DNA of 6,593 nt from an uncultured Angelakisella sp. (GTDB taxonomy: Bacteria > Bacillota > Clostridia > Oscillospirales > Ruminococcaceae), in the NCBI GenBank assembly GCA_904420255.1, contig CAJFUT010000162.1, positions 1 through 6,593 on the forward strand, given 5' to 3'. Within the stretch, counting starts at the first letter, position 1; the number at the start of each line of letters is the position of its first letter. Positions 1-5,651 of this stretch are shown piece after piece. A model generated the notes under the pieces. That model did no database searches. It saw only the letters and a program-made list of their open reading frames with translations, and was not told the DNA's origin. The position numbers and the translations under genes are program-made.

Positions 1-321
1 GCACCCCGGGCGGGGCGGGAGGAGCTGCTGGGGCTGCTCCGGGAGCTGGGCCTGGGGGAGGAGGGGGATTCCCTCCCCGGCTCCCTCAGCGGGGGGATGG
101 CCCGCCGGGCCGCCATCGCCAGGGCCGCCGCCCTGGGGAGCCCCCTGGCGCTGCTGGACGAACCCTTCACCGGCCTGGACGAGGAGAACCGCCGCCGGGC
201 CGCCGACTTCCTCCTGGGGCATTTCCCCGGGGCCGCCATGGCGGTGGTGGTCCATCACCCCGAGGAGGCGGAGCTGCTGGGTGCCCGGCCCCTCCCCCTG
301 GAGAGCCTCCGGGGGCTGTAG
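1..321 (+). CDS. ABC transporter ATP-binding protein, C-terminal part (5' truncated by window edge)
   Basis: Reading from base 1 in the frame of the TAG at 319-321 gives 106 residues of the nucleotide-binding subunit of an ABC transporter. It hydrolyses ATP at the inner face of the membrane to drive transport. The signature motif appears as SLSGGM at residues 28-33, followed by the helix ARRAAIARA. Walker B with the catalytic Glu is LALLDEP (residues 49-55, E54), the D-loop is TGLD (57-60), and the switch His is in VVHHPEEA (H85). Walker A and the Q-loop would lie upstream of base 1, so the protein is cut by the window and is not a pseudogene on this evidence. The short tail and the HHPEEA motif resemble importer ATPases of the nitrate/sulfonate/taurine group, but the substrate cannot be read here. 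The first Met, at base 97, lies inside the conserved domain and is not the start. A terminator follows 36 bases after the stop. Confidence 0.93.
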   Translation, partial: APRAGREELLGLLRELGLGEEGDSLPGSLSGGMARRAAIARAAALGSPLALLDEPFTGLDEENRRRAADFLLGHFPGAAMAVVVHHPEEAELLGARPLPLESLRGL

Positions 322-356
322 CTTTCAGCTTTTCCCCGGCCCACCGCCTTCCCGAC

Positions 357-402
357 AAAAAAGCGCCCGGACTCGGCTTTGGCCGAGTCCGGGCGCTTTT
401 TC
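357..402. terminator. Bidirectional intrinsic terminator between convergent genes
   Basis: Bases 358-377 pair perfectly with 382-401 (20 bp) around the 4-base loop TTTG. The outer five pairs are A-T. The inner part is GC-rich (core GCGCCCGGACTCGGC). The plus strand ends in a run of five T (397-401), with more T at 406-410. The minus strand reads a run of six T from 362 down to 357. It sits between the ends of the ABC ATPase (+) and the phosphatase (-), so it can stop transcription arriving from either side. Confidence 0.93.
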
Positions 403-419
403 TCGTTTTTCCGGCCGGG

Positions 420-1232
420 TCAGATGAGCTTCAGCATCACCGGCTCCCCCTTGCGGTAGAAGGCGAAGTACTGGAAGCCGATGCCGGTGAGGAGGTCCAT
501 GGCCACCTCGAAATCCGAGGCCAGGTCCTCCGCCCGGTGGGCGTCGCTCCCCAGGGTGACGATCCGCCCTCCAAGCTGGTAGTACCGCTGGATGATCCTT
601 TCCCCCGGGAAGGTCTTCCCCAGGCCCTGGCGGTAGCCCGAGGTGTTCACCTCCAGGCCCTTGCCGGTTTCCACCAGCTTCTTCAAAGTGGCCTGGATCA
701 GGTCGCCGTAGGGGGAGAAGTCCACCGGGATGCGGTACTTGCCCCAGATATACCGCTCGGGGTAGCCGATGTGCCCCATGACGTCAAATTTCCCCCAGAG
801 GGTCATATCGTACATAGCCTGGAAATAATAACTGAGGATATCGGATACCCGCACCTGGGGATCGTTGAAGTCCACCCGGCAGATATCCAGCCCCGGGGCG
901 GCGCAGTGGACCGACCCCAGGACATAGTCGAACTCCTCCCCCGCCAGCAGCGCCTCGGCGGCCTGGGGGTTCAGGTGCCCCTGGCCCAGCTCCACGCCCT
1001 TGGCCAGGCGCAGGCGGTCCCGGTATTTCTCCTGGAGGGCGGAAAGCTCCCGGAAGCCCTCCCGGACCTCCCCAAGGCAGCTTTCATCCGCCGCGTCGCA
1101 GTCGTAATGATCGGTCACGGCCACCCCCATGACACCTTTCTCCAGGGCGGCGCGGCAGATTTCCTCCAGGGGGCTTTCCGCGTCCATGGAGTGGTTGGTG
1201 TGGACATGGCTGTCAAACAGGTTCAGTTTCAT
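420..1232 (-). CDS. PHP-domain phosphatase, histidinol-phosphatase (HisJ) type
   Basis: This encodes a 270-residue cytosolic metal-dependent hydrolase of the PHP superfamily, close to the usual HisJ length. In histidine synthesis such enzymes convert L-histidinol phosphate to L-histidinol. The expected metal and active-site motifs occur in order: DSHVHTNHS (H9, H11), VTDHYD (D41, H42), GVELG (E81), GSVHC (H109), MGHIGYPERY (H154) and LGSDAH (D230, H232). GLEVNTSGYRQG (192-203) also fits the histidinol-phosphatase subgroup. The ATG at 1232-1230 has GGGAG (complement of 1243-1247) ahead of it, and the protein begins directly with the first beta strand and metal motif. No other his gene is in the window, so the gene stands alone with its own promoter and terminator. 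Related PHP proteins act on other phosphoesters or have unknown substrates, so the fold is certain while the exact substrate is likely but not proven. No symbol is assigned for that reason. Confidence 0.9.
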   Translation of the reverse strand: MKLNLFDSHVHTNHSMDAESPLEEICRAALEKGVMGVAVTDHYDCDAADESCLGEVREGFRELSALQEKYRDRLRLAKGVELGQGHLNPQAAEALLAGEEFDYVLGSVHCAAPGLDICRVDFNDPQVRVSDILSYYFQAMYDMTLWGKFDVMGHIGYPERYIWGKYRIPVDFSPYGDLIQATLKKLVETGKGLEVNTSGYRQGLGKTFPGERIIQRYYQLGGRIVTLGSDAHRAEDLASDFEVAMDLLTGIGFQYFAFYRKGEPVMLKLI

Positions 1233-1264
1233 GGGTTTTTCTCTCCCTAAGGCAAAAATAATCC

Positions 1265-1283
1265 TCCGGCCATGACAGCCGGA
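1265..1283 (-). promoter_or_regulatory. Small hairpin in the phosphatase 5' leader
   Basis: TCCGGC (1265-1270) pairs with GCCGGA (1278-1283) around a 7-base loop. On the minus strand the hairpin is followed, after a few bases, by a T-rich stretch (complement of 1253-1262) ahead of the phosphatase Shine-Dalgarno. It weakly resembles an attenuator. The stem is short and the T run is not adjacent, so a regulatory role is only a guess. Confidence 0.25.
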
Positions 1284-1333
1284 AGCGGCCGATCCGTCAT
1301 TTTCCCGGCGGCGGCGGACGCTGCTCTTTTGTT

Positions 1334-1362
1334 ATTGTATCACAGAATTCCCGCCGTGTACA
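1334..1362 (-). promoter_or_regulatory. Sigma-A-type promoter for the PHP phosphatase
   Basis: On the minus strand, TGTACA (complement of 1357-1362, 4 of 6 to TTGACA) is followed by a 17-base spacer and TACAAT (complement of 1334-1339, 5 of 6 to TATAAT). The bases just before the -10 read TGA, giving an extended -10 (TGATACAAT), which can offset a weak -35. Transcription would start near 1327, leaving a leader of about 95 bases before the ATG at 1232. Confidence 0.65.
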
Positions 1363-1475
1363 CATTTTTTGGGCTTTTCTTGGATTTTATCTTCCGGTCC
1401 CAAAACGGCTCCGCTTTTTCCCTTGCAGGATTCATCAATCAAATTGTGCAAAAAGCCCATCCGCCTTCTCTTTTT

Positions 1476-1487
1476 TGCGGGCCCGCA
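1476..1487. repeat. 12-bp perfect GC palindrome
   Basis: TGCGGGCCCGCA reads the same on both strands. It is an isolated GC-rich block inside an AT-rich region, about 85 bases upstream of the ATPase operon -35 box. It could be a protein-binding site, but without a loop it is not a good RNA hairpin. The function is unknown. Confidence 0.4.
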
Positions 1488-1505
1488 GAAAGGCTGAAAA
1501 GGTTG

Positions 1506-1525
1506 ACATTTTTTGGTCAAAATGT
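1506..1525. promoter_or_regulatory. Dyad ACATTTT-N6-AAAATGT, possible operator
   Basis: A perfect 7-bp inverted repeat with a 6-base spacer spans 20 bases, centred about 56 bases upstream of the ATPase operon -35 box. It overlaps a second dyad, TTGAC (1503-1507) with GTCAA (1516-1520). The TTGACA at 1503-1508 looks like a -35 box, but no acceptable -10 lies at the right distance, so I read it as part of the dyad. The size and symmetry suit a dimeric regulator, and the position suits an upstream activator or a repressor. I do not recognise it as a known consensus. Confidence 0.4.
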
Positions 1526-1570
1526 TCCTTTTTCTCTGGAAGAAGATCAGTTTTTTCTGCTTCTTTATCA

Positions 1571-1599
1571 TTGAAAAAAGGCACCTTTGGGGTTATGAT
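1571..1599 (+). promoter_or_regulatory. Sigma-A-type promoter for the V-type ATPase operon
   Basis: TTGAAA (1571-1576, 5 of 6 to TTGACA), a 17-base spacer and TATGAT (1594-1599, 5 of 6 to TATAAT) form a good housekeeping promoter. Transcription would begin near 1606, giving a leader of about 50 bases before the ATG at 1658. The spacer contains the small dyad AAAGG-CA-CCTTT (1577-1588), which could bind a repressor. No other promoter of this quality is seen inside the operon. Confidence 0.75.
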
Positions 1600-1657
1600 G
1601 AGTGTCTAGAATAGCTTTACCATACGATCATTTTTACAGGAATGGAGGGACGCGCAA

Positions 1658-1978
1658 ATGAGCCGCAGCGACAGCATCCTTGAGCGCCTGGTGGAACTGG
1701 ACCAAAAGGCCTGCGCCATGGTGGACGACGCCCAGGAGCAGCTGGACGACACCCTTGCCAACATGGAGCGGGACGTGGCCCGCTTCCGGGAAGGCTATAC
1801 CGAACGGGCCACCCGCCGCATCGGCATCATCCGGGACCAGGAGGGCCAGGCCTCCCAGTCCGAGCTGGAGAGCATTTCCCAGCGGTACCAGTCCCTGATG
1901 GAGGGCCTGGAGAAAAGCTACCAGGAGAACCATCAGCGGTGGGAGGAGGAGATCTTCCAGAGATGCATCCAGAAATGA
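1658..1978 (+). CDS. Coiled-coil protein, probable V-type ATPase peripheral-stalk subunit (G/H-like)
   Basis: This 106-residue, highly charged protein is predicted to be almost entirely helical. It has no signal peptide or membrane segment. Heptad-like spacing of hydrophobic residues runs from about residue 6 (ILERLVELDQKA) through 30-60, with a second helix at about 68-103 ending in WEEEIFQRC. GGAGGGA (1644-1650) lies 7 bases before the ATG. It is the first gene of the operon, 54 bases ahead of subunit C. In related operons (NtpF of Enterococcus, AhaH of archaea) a small coiled-coil protein is encoded first and pairs with subunit E to form the peripheral stalk, which holds the A3B3 head against rotation. 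The assignment rests on position, size and coiled-coil character, since the sequence has no diagnostic motif. A different ATPase-associated assembly or regulatory role remains possible. Confidence 0.7.
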   Translation: MSRSDSILERLVELDQKACAMVDDAQEQLDDTLANMERDVARFREGYTERATRRIGIIRDQEGQASQSELESISQRYQSLMEGLEKSYQENHQRWEEEIFQRCIQK

Positions 1979-1993
1979 TCCATCCCTCCGGAG

Positions 1994-2007
1994 CCCCCTT
2001 CCGGGGG
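1994..2007 (+). other. Intergenic mini-hairpin before subunit C
   Basis: CCCCC (1994-1998) pairs with GGGGG (2003-2007) around the loop TTCC. There is no T run, so it is not an intrinsic terminator. It lies between the first two operon genes and ends 13 bases before the AGGAGG (2021-2026) used by subunit C. It might affect mRNA stability or translation. Confidence 0.35.
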
Positions 2008-2032
2008 ACCGCGCCGGGAAAGGAGGAGCCGG

Positions 2033-3085
2033 ATGTTTAAGTCCTTTTCCAACAAAGCCATCGCCACCAAGGCCCGGGCCATGTACGGCCGGCGGCTGCG
2101 GCCGGCGGATTACGAAGAACTGATCAAAAAGCGTTCGGTGGGGGACATCGCCGCCTACCTGCGGGACGGCACCCACTACCGGGAGGTGCTGGGCCAGGTG
2201 GACGCCTCCATCATCCACCGGGGGCAGCTGGAGCATTTCCTGCGCAGCCTGCGGTACATCCAGTACCAGCGGCTCATCGCCTACGATTTCGGCCAGCAGG
2301 AAATCTACCGCTACCTTTACGTGCGGGACGAAATCCAGCAGCTCCTGGCCCTGCTGCGGTACCTCAGCGGGCGCGGCCAGGGCCAGGCGGGGGACCGGTA
2401 CGACTTCCATTACGACCGCAGCCTCCTGGGCCACACCAGCTTTGACCTGGAAAAGCTGGTGACCCTGAAAAGCTACCGGGAGCTGGTGGATTTCCTGGGG
2501 GATAGCCCCTACGGCAGGATCCTCCGCCGCTTCCCCCCGGACCCCTCCGGCCAGATCGACCTGATGGGGTGCGAGCGGGAACTGGCCATCTTCTATTACC
2601 GGCACCTGCTGGAAATCTCCCGGAAAGGCACTGGGAAGGGGGAGCAGGAGGCCATCCGCCAGATGATCTACCGCCGGGTGGACGATGAGAACATCTCCCG
2701 GGCCTACCGCCTGAAGCGGTTCTTCCACCGGGACAAGGACTTTATCCTCCAGAACCTTCTCCCCTTCCCCACCCAGAGCGCCCGTCTCATCCACCGGATG
2801 GCCGCGGCGGAAAGCGTCGCGGAGCTTCACGAAATCCTCCAGGGGGCGCGCCTGGCCCCCGCTCCCGCCGCCGACGACCCCGACGGCGATTTCATTGAAA
2901 GCGTCATCCTCCGGGACCGCTACGCCCGCAGCAAGCGGAACCTCCGCAACTGCCAGCATCCGCCGGTGGTGCTGGAGGCCTACATGACCCAGATGGAAAT
3001 CGAGCTGGAGAACGTGGTCCGCATCATCGAATCGGTGCGGTACGGGCTTCCCCCCAACGAAATCCGGGAGATGCTCATCCTTTGA
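2033..3085 (+). CDS. ntpC: V-type ATPase subunit C (V0D/AC39 family)
   Basis: This 350-residue soluble protein matches the size of the V0D/AC39 family (NtpC; subunit d in eukaryotes). In the complex it sits as a funnel-shaped socket on the cytoplasmic face of the K ring and joins it to the central stalk (D, F). Family features are ATKARAMYGRRL near the N-terminus (residues 11-22), VDDENISRAYRLKRFF (216-231), which matches the family's conserved D-x-x-N-I...R-L-K block, and the C-terminal ENVVRIIESVRYGLPPNEIREML (about 326-348), which matches the family ending. Residues about 270-290 form an Ala/Pro/Asp-rich loop. AGGAGG (2021-2026) lies 6 bases before the ATG. Subunit I follows 43 bases after the stop. 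In many operons C lies between E and F/G; here it precedes I. The symbol follows Enterococcus usage. Confidence 0.9.
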   Translation: MFKSFSNKAIATKARAMYGRRLRPADYEELIKKRSVGDIAAYLRDGTHYREVLGQVDASIIHRGQLEHFLRSLRYIQYQRLIAYDFGQQEIYRYLYVRDEIQQLLALLRYLSGRGQGQAGDRYDFHYDRSLLGHTSFDLEKLVTLKSYRELVDFLGDSPYGRILRRFPPDPSGQIDLMGCERELAIFYYRHLLEISRKGTGKGEQEAIRQMIYRRVDDENISRAYRLKRFFHRDKDFILQNLLPFPTQSARLIHRMAAAESVAELHEILQGARLAPAPAADDPDGDFIESVILRDRYARSKRNLRNCQHPPVVLEAYMTQMEIELENVVRIIESVRYGLPPNEIREMLIL

Positions 3086-3112
3086 AAATCCATATTTATG
3101 AGAACAAAACAG

Positions 3113-3123
3113 AAAGGTGGTGA
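3113..3123 (+). promoter_or_regulatory. Ribosome binding site that fixes the subunit I start
   Basis: AAAGGTGGTGA matches the 16S anti-Shine-Dalgarno partner almost fully and lies 5 bases before the ATG at 3129. Two in-frame GTG codons (3117, 3120) fall inside this site and would have no ribosome binding site of their own. They are therefore part of the signal and not the start. Confidence 0.85.
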
Positions 3124-3128
3124 AGTCT

Positions 3129-5081
3129 ATGTCCATTGAAAAAATGTCGTTGGTGACCATCCGGGGCGACCGTTCCCTGCTGGACGAGGTGCTGCTGCGG
3201 TGCATCGGCTCCGGGAATTTCCATCCCGAGGCCGCCCAGAGCTTCAGCGAATACGCCGGCGGCCTTTCGGTGATGAAGGAGGAGAACCCCTACGCCGCCC
3301 TCTCCCGAAGGCTGGACGCCCTGGCCGCCAACGCGGACATAGATCTGAACGGCGCCCAATACGAGGGGCTGGACCTTGCCAACAAGGACTTCCCGGAATA
3401 TATCGACGGGCTGGACGCCAGGATGAAAAAGCTGCTGACCAAGAAAAGAGGCTCGGAGCAGCTCATCGACTCCCATAAAAGCGCCCTCCAGCGGCTGCGG
3501 CACCTGACCAGCCTGGAGGTGAACTTCGACCGCCTGTTCTCCTGCAAGTATTTGAAGCTGCGGTTCGGCCGGCTGCCCCTGGACAGCTACATGAAGCTGA
3601 AAAACTACACCGACCGCCCCTTCATCTTCTTCTCCTACGACAAGGACGGCAGCTATTCCTGGTGCCTTTATATCTGCGCCGCCGCCGACGCTCAGGAAAT
3701 CGACGGTCTCTTCCAGTCCCTCTATTTTGAGCGCATCCGGGTGCCGGATTACGCCCACGGCACCCCCCAGGAGGCCATCAGCTTCATCGAGGGGGACCTG
3801 GCCCGGGAGAAAAAGGTGCTGGAGGGGATCCAGAAGGAGATCGGGGAGATCGCCCAGGGGGAACGGGAACGGATCCGGGCCCTGCACGCCAAGCTCTGCC
3901 TGCTGGGGGACGCCTTCGAGCTGCGGAGCAAGGCCGCCTTTGTGAAAAACGATTTCGTGGTGGTGGGCTACATCCCCCGGCGGGAGGAAAAGGCCTTTTC
4001 CGAGACCTTCCGGGACCTGGAAAATGTTTCGCTGACCCTCAAGGATCCCCTGGAGGACCCCCGCCTCAAGGTGCCGGTGCGGCTCAAGAACAACTGGCTG
4101 GTGCGGCCCTTCGAAATGTTCGTGGATATGTACGGCCTCCCCTCCTACCAGGACCTGGACCCCACCCCCTATGTGGCCGCCACCTACATCCTCCTCTTCG
4201 GCATCATGTTCGGCGACCTGGGGCAGGGGCTGGTGCTGAGCCTGCTGGGCCTCTTCCTCTATAAAAAGAAGAAAATGGCCCTGGGGGGCATCATGTCCCG
4301 GATCGGCATTTCCTCCATGGTCTTCGGCTTCCTCTACGGCTCGGTCTTCGGCTTCGAGGAGCTGCTGATCCCGGTCCATCAGGCCATCTTCGGCCGTCCC
4401 CATCTGATCCAGGTGATGGACGGGGCCTACACCAACCTCCTGCTGCTGGGGGCGGTGGGCCTGGGGGCGGTGATCATCACCGCGTCCATCCTCTTCAACA
4501 TCGTCCTGGGGCTGCGGCGCCGGGATTGGGAGCGGGTGTTCTTCTCCAACAACGGCCTGGCGGGGCTGGTGTTCTACCTGGCCGTCATCTGGGCCGCCGC
4601 CGGGACCCTGTTCCTGGGGCAGACTGTCCTGACCCCGCCCTATATCATCCTTCTGCTGGTGCTGCCGCTGCTGCTGGTCTTCGCCAAGGAGCCCCTGGGG
4701 AAGCTCCTGCGGGGGGAGCGGGACCTGTTCCACGAAGGGGTCGTCAGCTTCGTTGTGGAGAATTTCTTCGAGCTTTTTGAGGTTCTCCTCAGCTTTGTCA
4801 CCAACACCATGTCCTTCCTGCGGGTGGGCGCCTTCGTCCTGGTCCACGCCGGCATGATGGTGGTGGTGTTCACCCTGGCCGAAATGGTGGGGGGCGGAGC
4901 CAGCCCCGTGGTCATCGTCCTGGGCAACCTCTTCGTCATGGGCATGGAGGGCCTCATCGTGGGCATCCAGGCCCTGCGCCTGGAGTTCTACGAGATCTTC
5001 AGCCGGTTCTTCGACGGGGAGGGCGAGCCCTTCGTCCCGGTGGCGGTGGATTACTCCGCCCAGCAGGACGAGGCCGCCTGA
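3129..5081 (+). CDS. ntpI: V-type ATPase subunit I (membrane 'a' subunit)
   Basis: This 650-residue stator subunit provides the two half-channels that pass ions to and from the K ring. Residues 1-337 are the cytoplasmic arm, which docks peripheral stalks, with helical hairpin segments near 95-130 and 221-262. The membrane half opens with the family motif PSYQDLDPTPY (338-348) and FGDLGQG (361-367). About eight hydrophobic helices follow. The key Arg is R565 in TMSFLRVGAF, equivalent by motif to yeast Vph1 R735, which interacts with the rotor carboxylate. The conserved last helix reads EGLIVGIQALRLEFYE (607-622, R617), followed by FFDGEGEPF. The length is normal for bacterial NtpI. The ATG at 3129 is preferred over the GTG at 3117 because a strong Shine-Dalgarno covers the GTGs. 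Subunit K follows after a 79-base gap with a GC hairpin. Confidence 0.95.
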   Translation: MSIEKMSLVTIRGDRSLLDEVLLRCIGSGNFHPEAAQSFSEYAGGLSVMKEENPYAALSRRLDALAANADIDLNGAQYEGLDLANKDFPEYIDGLDARMKKLLTKKRGSEQLIDSHKSALQRLRHLTSLEVNFDRLFSCKYLKLRFGRLPLDSYMKLKNYTDRPFIFFSYDKDGSYSWCLYICAAADAQEIDGLFQSLYFERIRVPDYAHGTPQEAISFIEGDLAREKKVLEGIQKEIGEIAQGERERIRALHAKLCLLGDAFELRSKAAFVKNDFVVVGYIPRREEKAFSETFRDLENVSLTLKDPLEDPRLKVPVRLKNNWLVRPFEMFVDMYGLPSYQDLDPTPYVAATYILLFGIMFGDLGQGLVLSLLGLFLYKKKKMALGGIMSRIGISSMVFGFLYGSVFGFEELLIPVHQAIFGRPHLIQVMDGAYTNLLLLGAVGLGAVIITASILFNIVLGLRRRDWERVFFSNNGLAGLVFYLAVIWAAAGTLFLGQTVLTPPYIILLLVLPLLLVFAKEPLGKLLRGERDLFHEGVVSFVVENFFELFEVLLSFVTNTMSFLRVGAFVLVHAGMMVVVFTLAEMVGGGASPVVIVLGNLFVMGMEGLIVGIQALRLEFYEIFSRFFDGEGEPFVPVAVDYSAQQDEAA

Positions 5082-5099
5082 GCCCCCGCTTCCATAAAA

Positions 5100-5115
5100 C
5101 GGCGGCCCGCCGCCG
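5100..5115 (+). other. GC hairpin in the subunit I-K gap
   Basis: CGGCGG (5100-5105) pairs with CCGCCG (5110-5115) around the loop CCCG, in the longest gap inside the operon (79 bases). No T run follows, so it is not a terminator. It may protect a processed 3' or 5' mRNA end. Together with the strong GGAGGT (5147-5152), 8 bases before the subunit K ATG, it could help raise output of the ring subunit, which is needed in many copies. This role is inferred. Confidence 0.45.
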
Positions 5116-5160
5116 GACCCACCCATCAACAACGACTGAGAATATTGGAGGTATCCTGAA

Positions 5161-5607
5161 ATGAACGCTGCTTTTTTCCTGCTTCCCCTGGCTGTGGTCC
5201 TTCTTCTGGCTATGCCCCTGGTCCCCATCTACAAAGGCGTCACCACCGGGCGCCGCGCCAAACACGCCGTGATCTTCAACCTCTGCGCCTTCTTCGGGGT
5301 GGCCGCCCTGATGGTGCTGCTGCCCATGGGGGGCTTTGTCACCCTGGCTGCCGAGGAAGGCGCTGTGGCCGCTGAGGCCGCCGGCATCTCCATCGGGGCC
5401 GGCATGGGCTACCTTGCCGCCGCCCTGGTCACCGGCCTCTCCTGCGTGGGCGCCGGCATCGCCGTGGCCGCCGCCGCCCCCGCCGCCATCGGCGCCTTCT
5501 CCGAGGACCCCAAGGCCTTCGGTAAGGCCCTGATCTTCGTGGCCCTGGGCGAAGGCGTCGCCCTCTACGGCCTGCTCATCTCCATCCTCATCATCAACAA
5601 CCTGTAA
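5161..5607 (+). CDS. ntpK: V-type ATPase subunit K (rotor-ring proteolipid, c subunit)
   Basis: This 148-residue, very hydrophobic protein forms the membrane ring that carries ions and drives or is driven by rotation. Four helices are predicted, at about residues 4-24, 36-58, 77-111 and 121-146. The second hairpin is a typical proteolipid: a Gly/Ala-rich helix with VGAGIAVAAAAPAAIGAF (96-113), the polar loop SEDPKAFG, and the ion-binding Glu E131 in FVALGEGVALYGLLISILI. The first hairpin has no carboxylate and lacks the Gly-rich pattern. Its second helix follows GRRAKHA and ends at TLAAEE, which looks like a signal sequence. It may be a leader or an added hairpin, not a duplicated ring unit. 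Positive charges at 25-36 place that loop in the cytoplasm, which agrees with the SEDPKAFG loop also being cytoplasmic. The canonical Na+ ligand Gln is replaced by A98 and the Ser after Glu by G132, which favours H+ coupling. Confidence 0.92.
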   Translation: MNAAFFLLPLAVVLLLAMPLVPIYKGVTTGRRAKHAVIFNLCAFFGVAALMVLLPMGGFVTLAAEEGAVAAEAAGISIGAGMGYLAAALVTGLSCVGAGIAVAAAAPAAIGAFSEDPKAFGKALIFVALGEGVALYGLLISILIINNL

Positions 5608-5621
5608 GGGAACCCTTTCCC
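5608..5621 (+). other. Small hairpin just after the subunit K stop
   Basis: GGGAA (5608-5612) can pair with TTCCC (5617-5621) around the loop CCCT, starting directly after the TAA. No T run follows. With the hairpin upstream of subunit K, it means the gene is bracketed by small stems. It is weak and may be chance. Confidence 0.25.
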
Positions 5622-5651
5622 GCTTGTGTATCCAAGGGAGGCTGCAAGGCG

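Larger units (their letters stand above)
1233..1657. other. Divergent AT-rich intergenic region (425 bases)
   Basis: No convincing gene is present. Open frames on both strands (about 1272-1574 plus, 1332-1571 minus) are low-complexity, F/L- or K-rich, and lack good ribosome binding sites. The region holds a minus-strand promoter (1334-1362), a plus-strand promoter (1571-1599) and several dyads: 1265-1283, 1476-1487, 1506-1525 and 1577-1588. It also has a distant 9-bp inverted repeat, TGGGCTTTT (1370-1378) with AAAAGCCCA (1451-1459). Base composition is much richer in A/T than the flanking genes, especially 1360-1640, as expected for a regulatory region. Confidence 0.75.

Noticed and set aside
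1..321. ABC ATPase as a degraded pseudogene
   Set aside because: The missing Walker A region lies beyond the window edge. The visible part is intact, with signature, Walker B, D-loop and switch His.
537..1250. Plus-strand open frame of 237 codons opposite the phosphatase
   Set aside because: The minus strand carries a complete PHP enzyme with every metal motif and its own promoter and ribosome binding site.
1503..1531. TTGACA at 1503-1508 as the -35 box of a second operon promoter
   Set aside because: At 16-18 bases downstream the sequence is TTCCTT-like with no match to TATAAT. The better pair is TTGAAA/TATGAT at 1571-1599.
1272..1574. Possible small proteins in the divergent region (100 codons plus, 79 codons minus)
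   Set aside because: Composition is F/L-rich or K/R-rich low complexity, the codons do not show the G/C-ending bias of the real genes, there is no Shine-Dalgarno, and both overlap promoter elements.
1634..3205. Minus-strand open frame of 523 codons opposite the coiled-coil gene and subunit C
   Set aside because: It is an antisense shadow that spans two real genes and their gap. It has low-complexity Gly/Pro/Val/His composition and no ribosome binding site tied to its start.
3096..5228. Minus-strand open frame of 710 codons opposite subunits I and K
   Set aside because: The plus strand encodes an unmistakable subunit I with all family motifs. The antisense product is rich in His, Gln, Gly, Asp and Val without domains, as expected when a GC-rich gene is read backwards.
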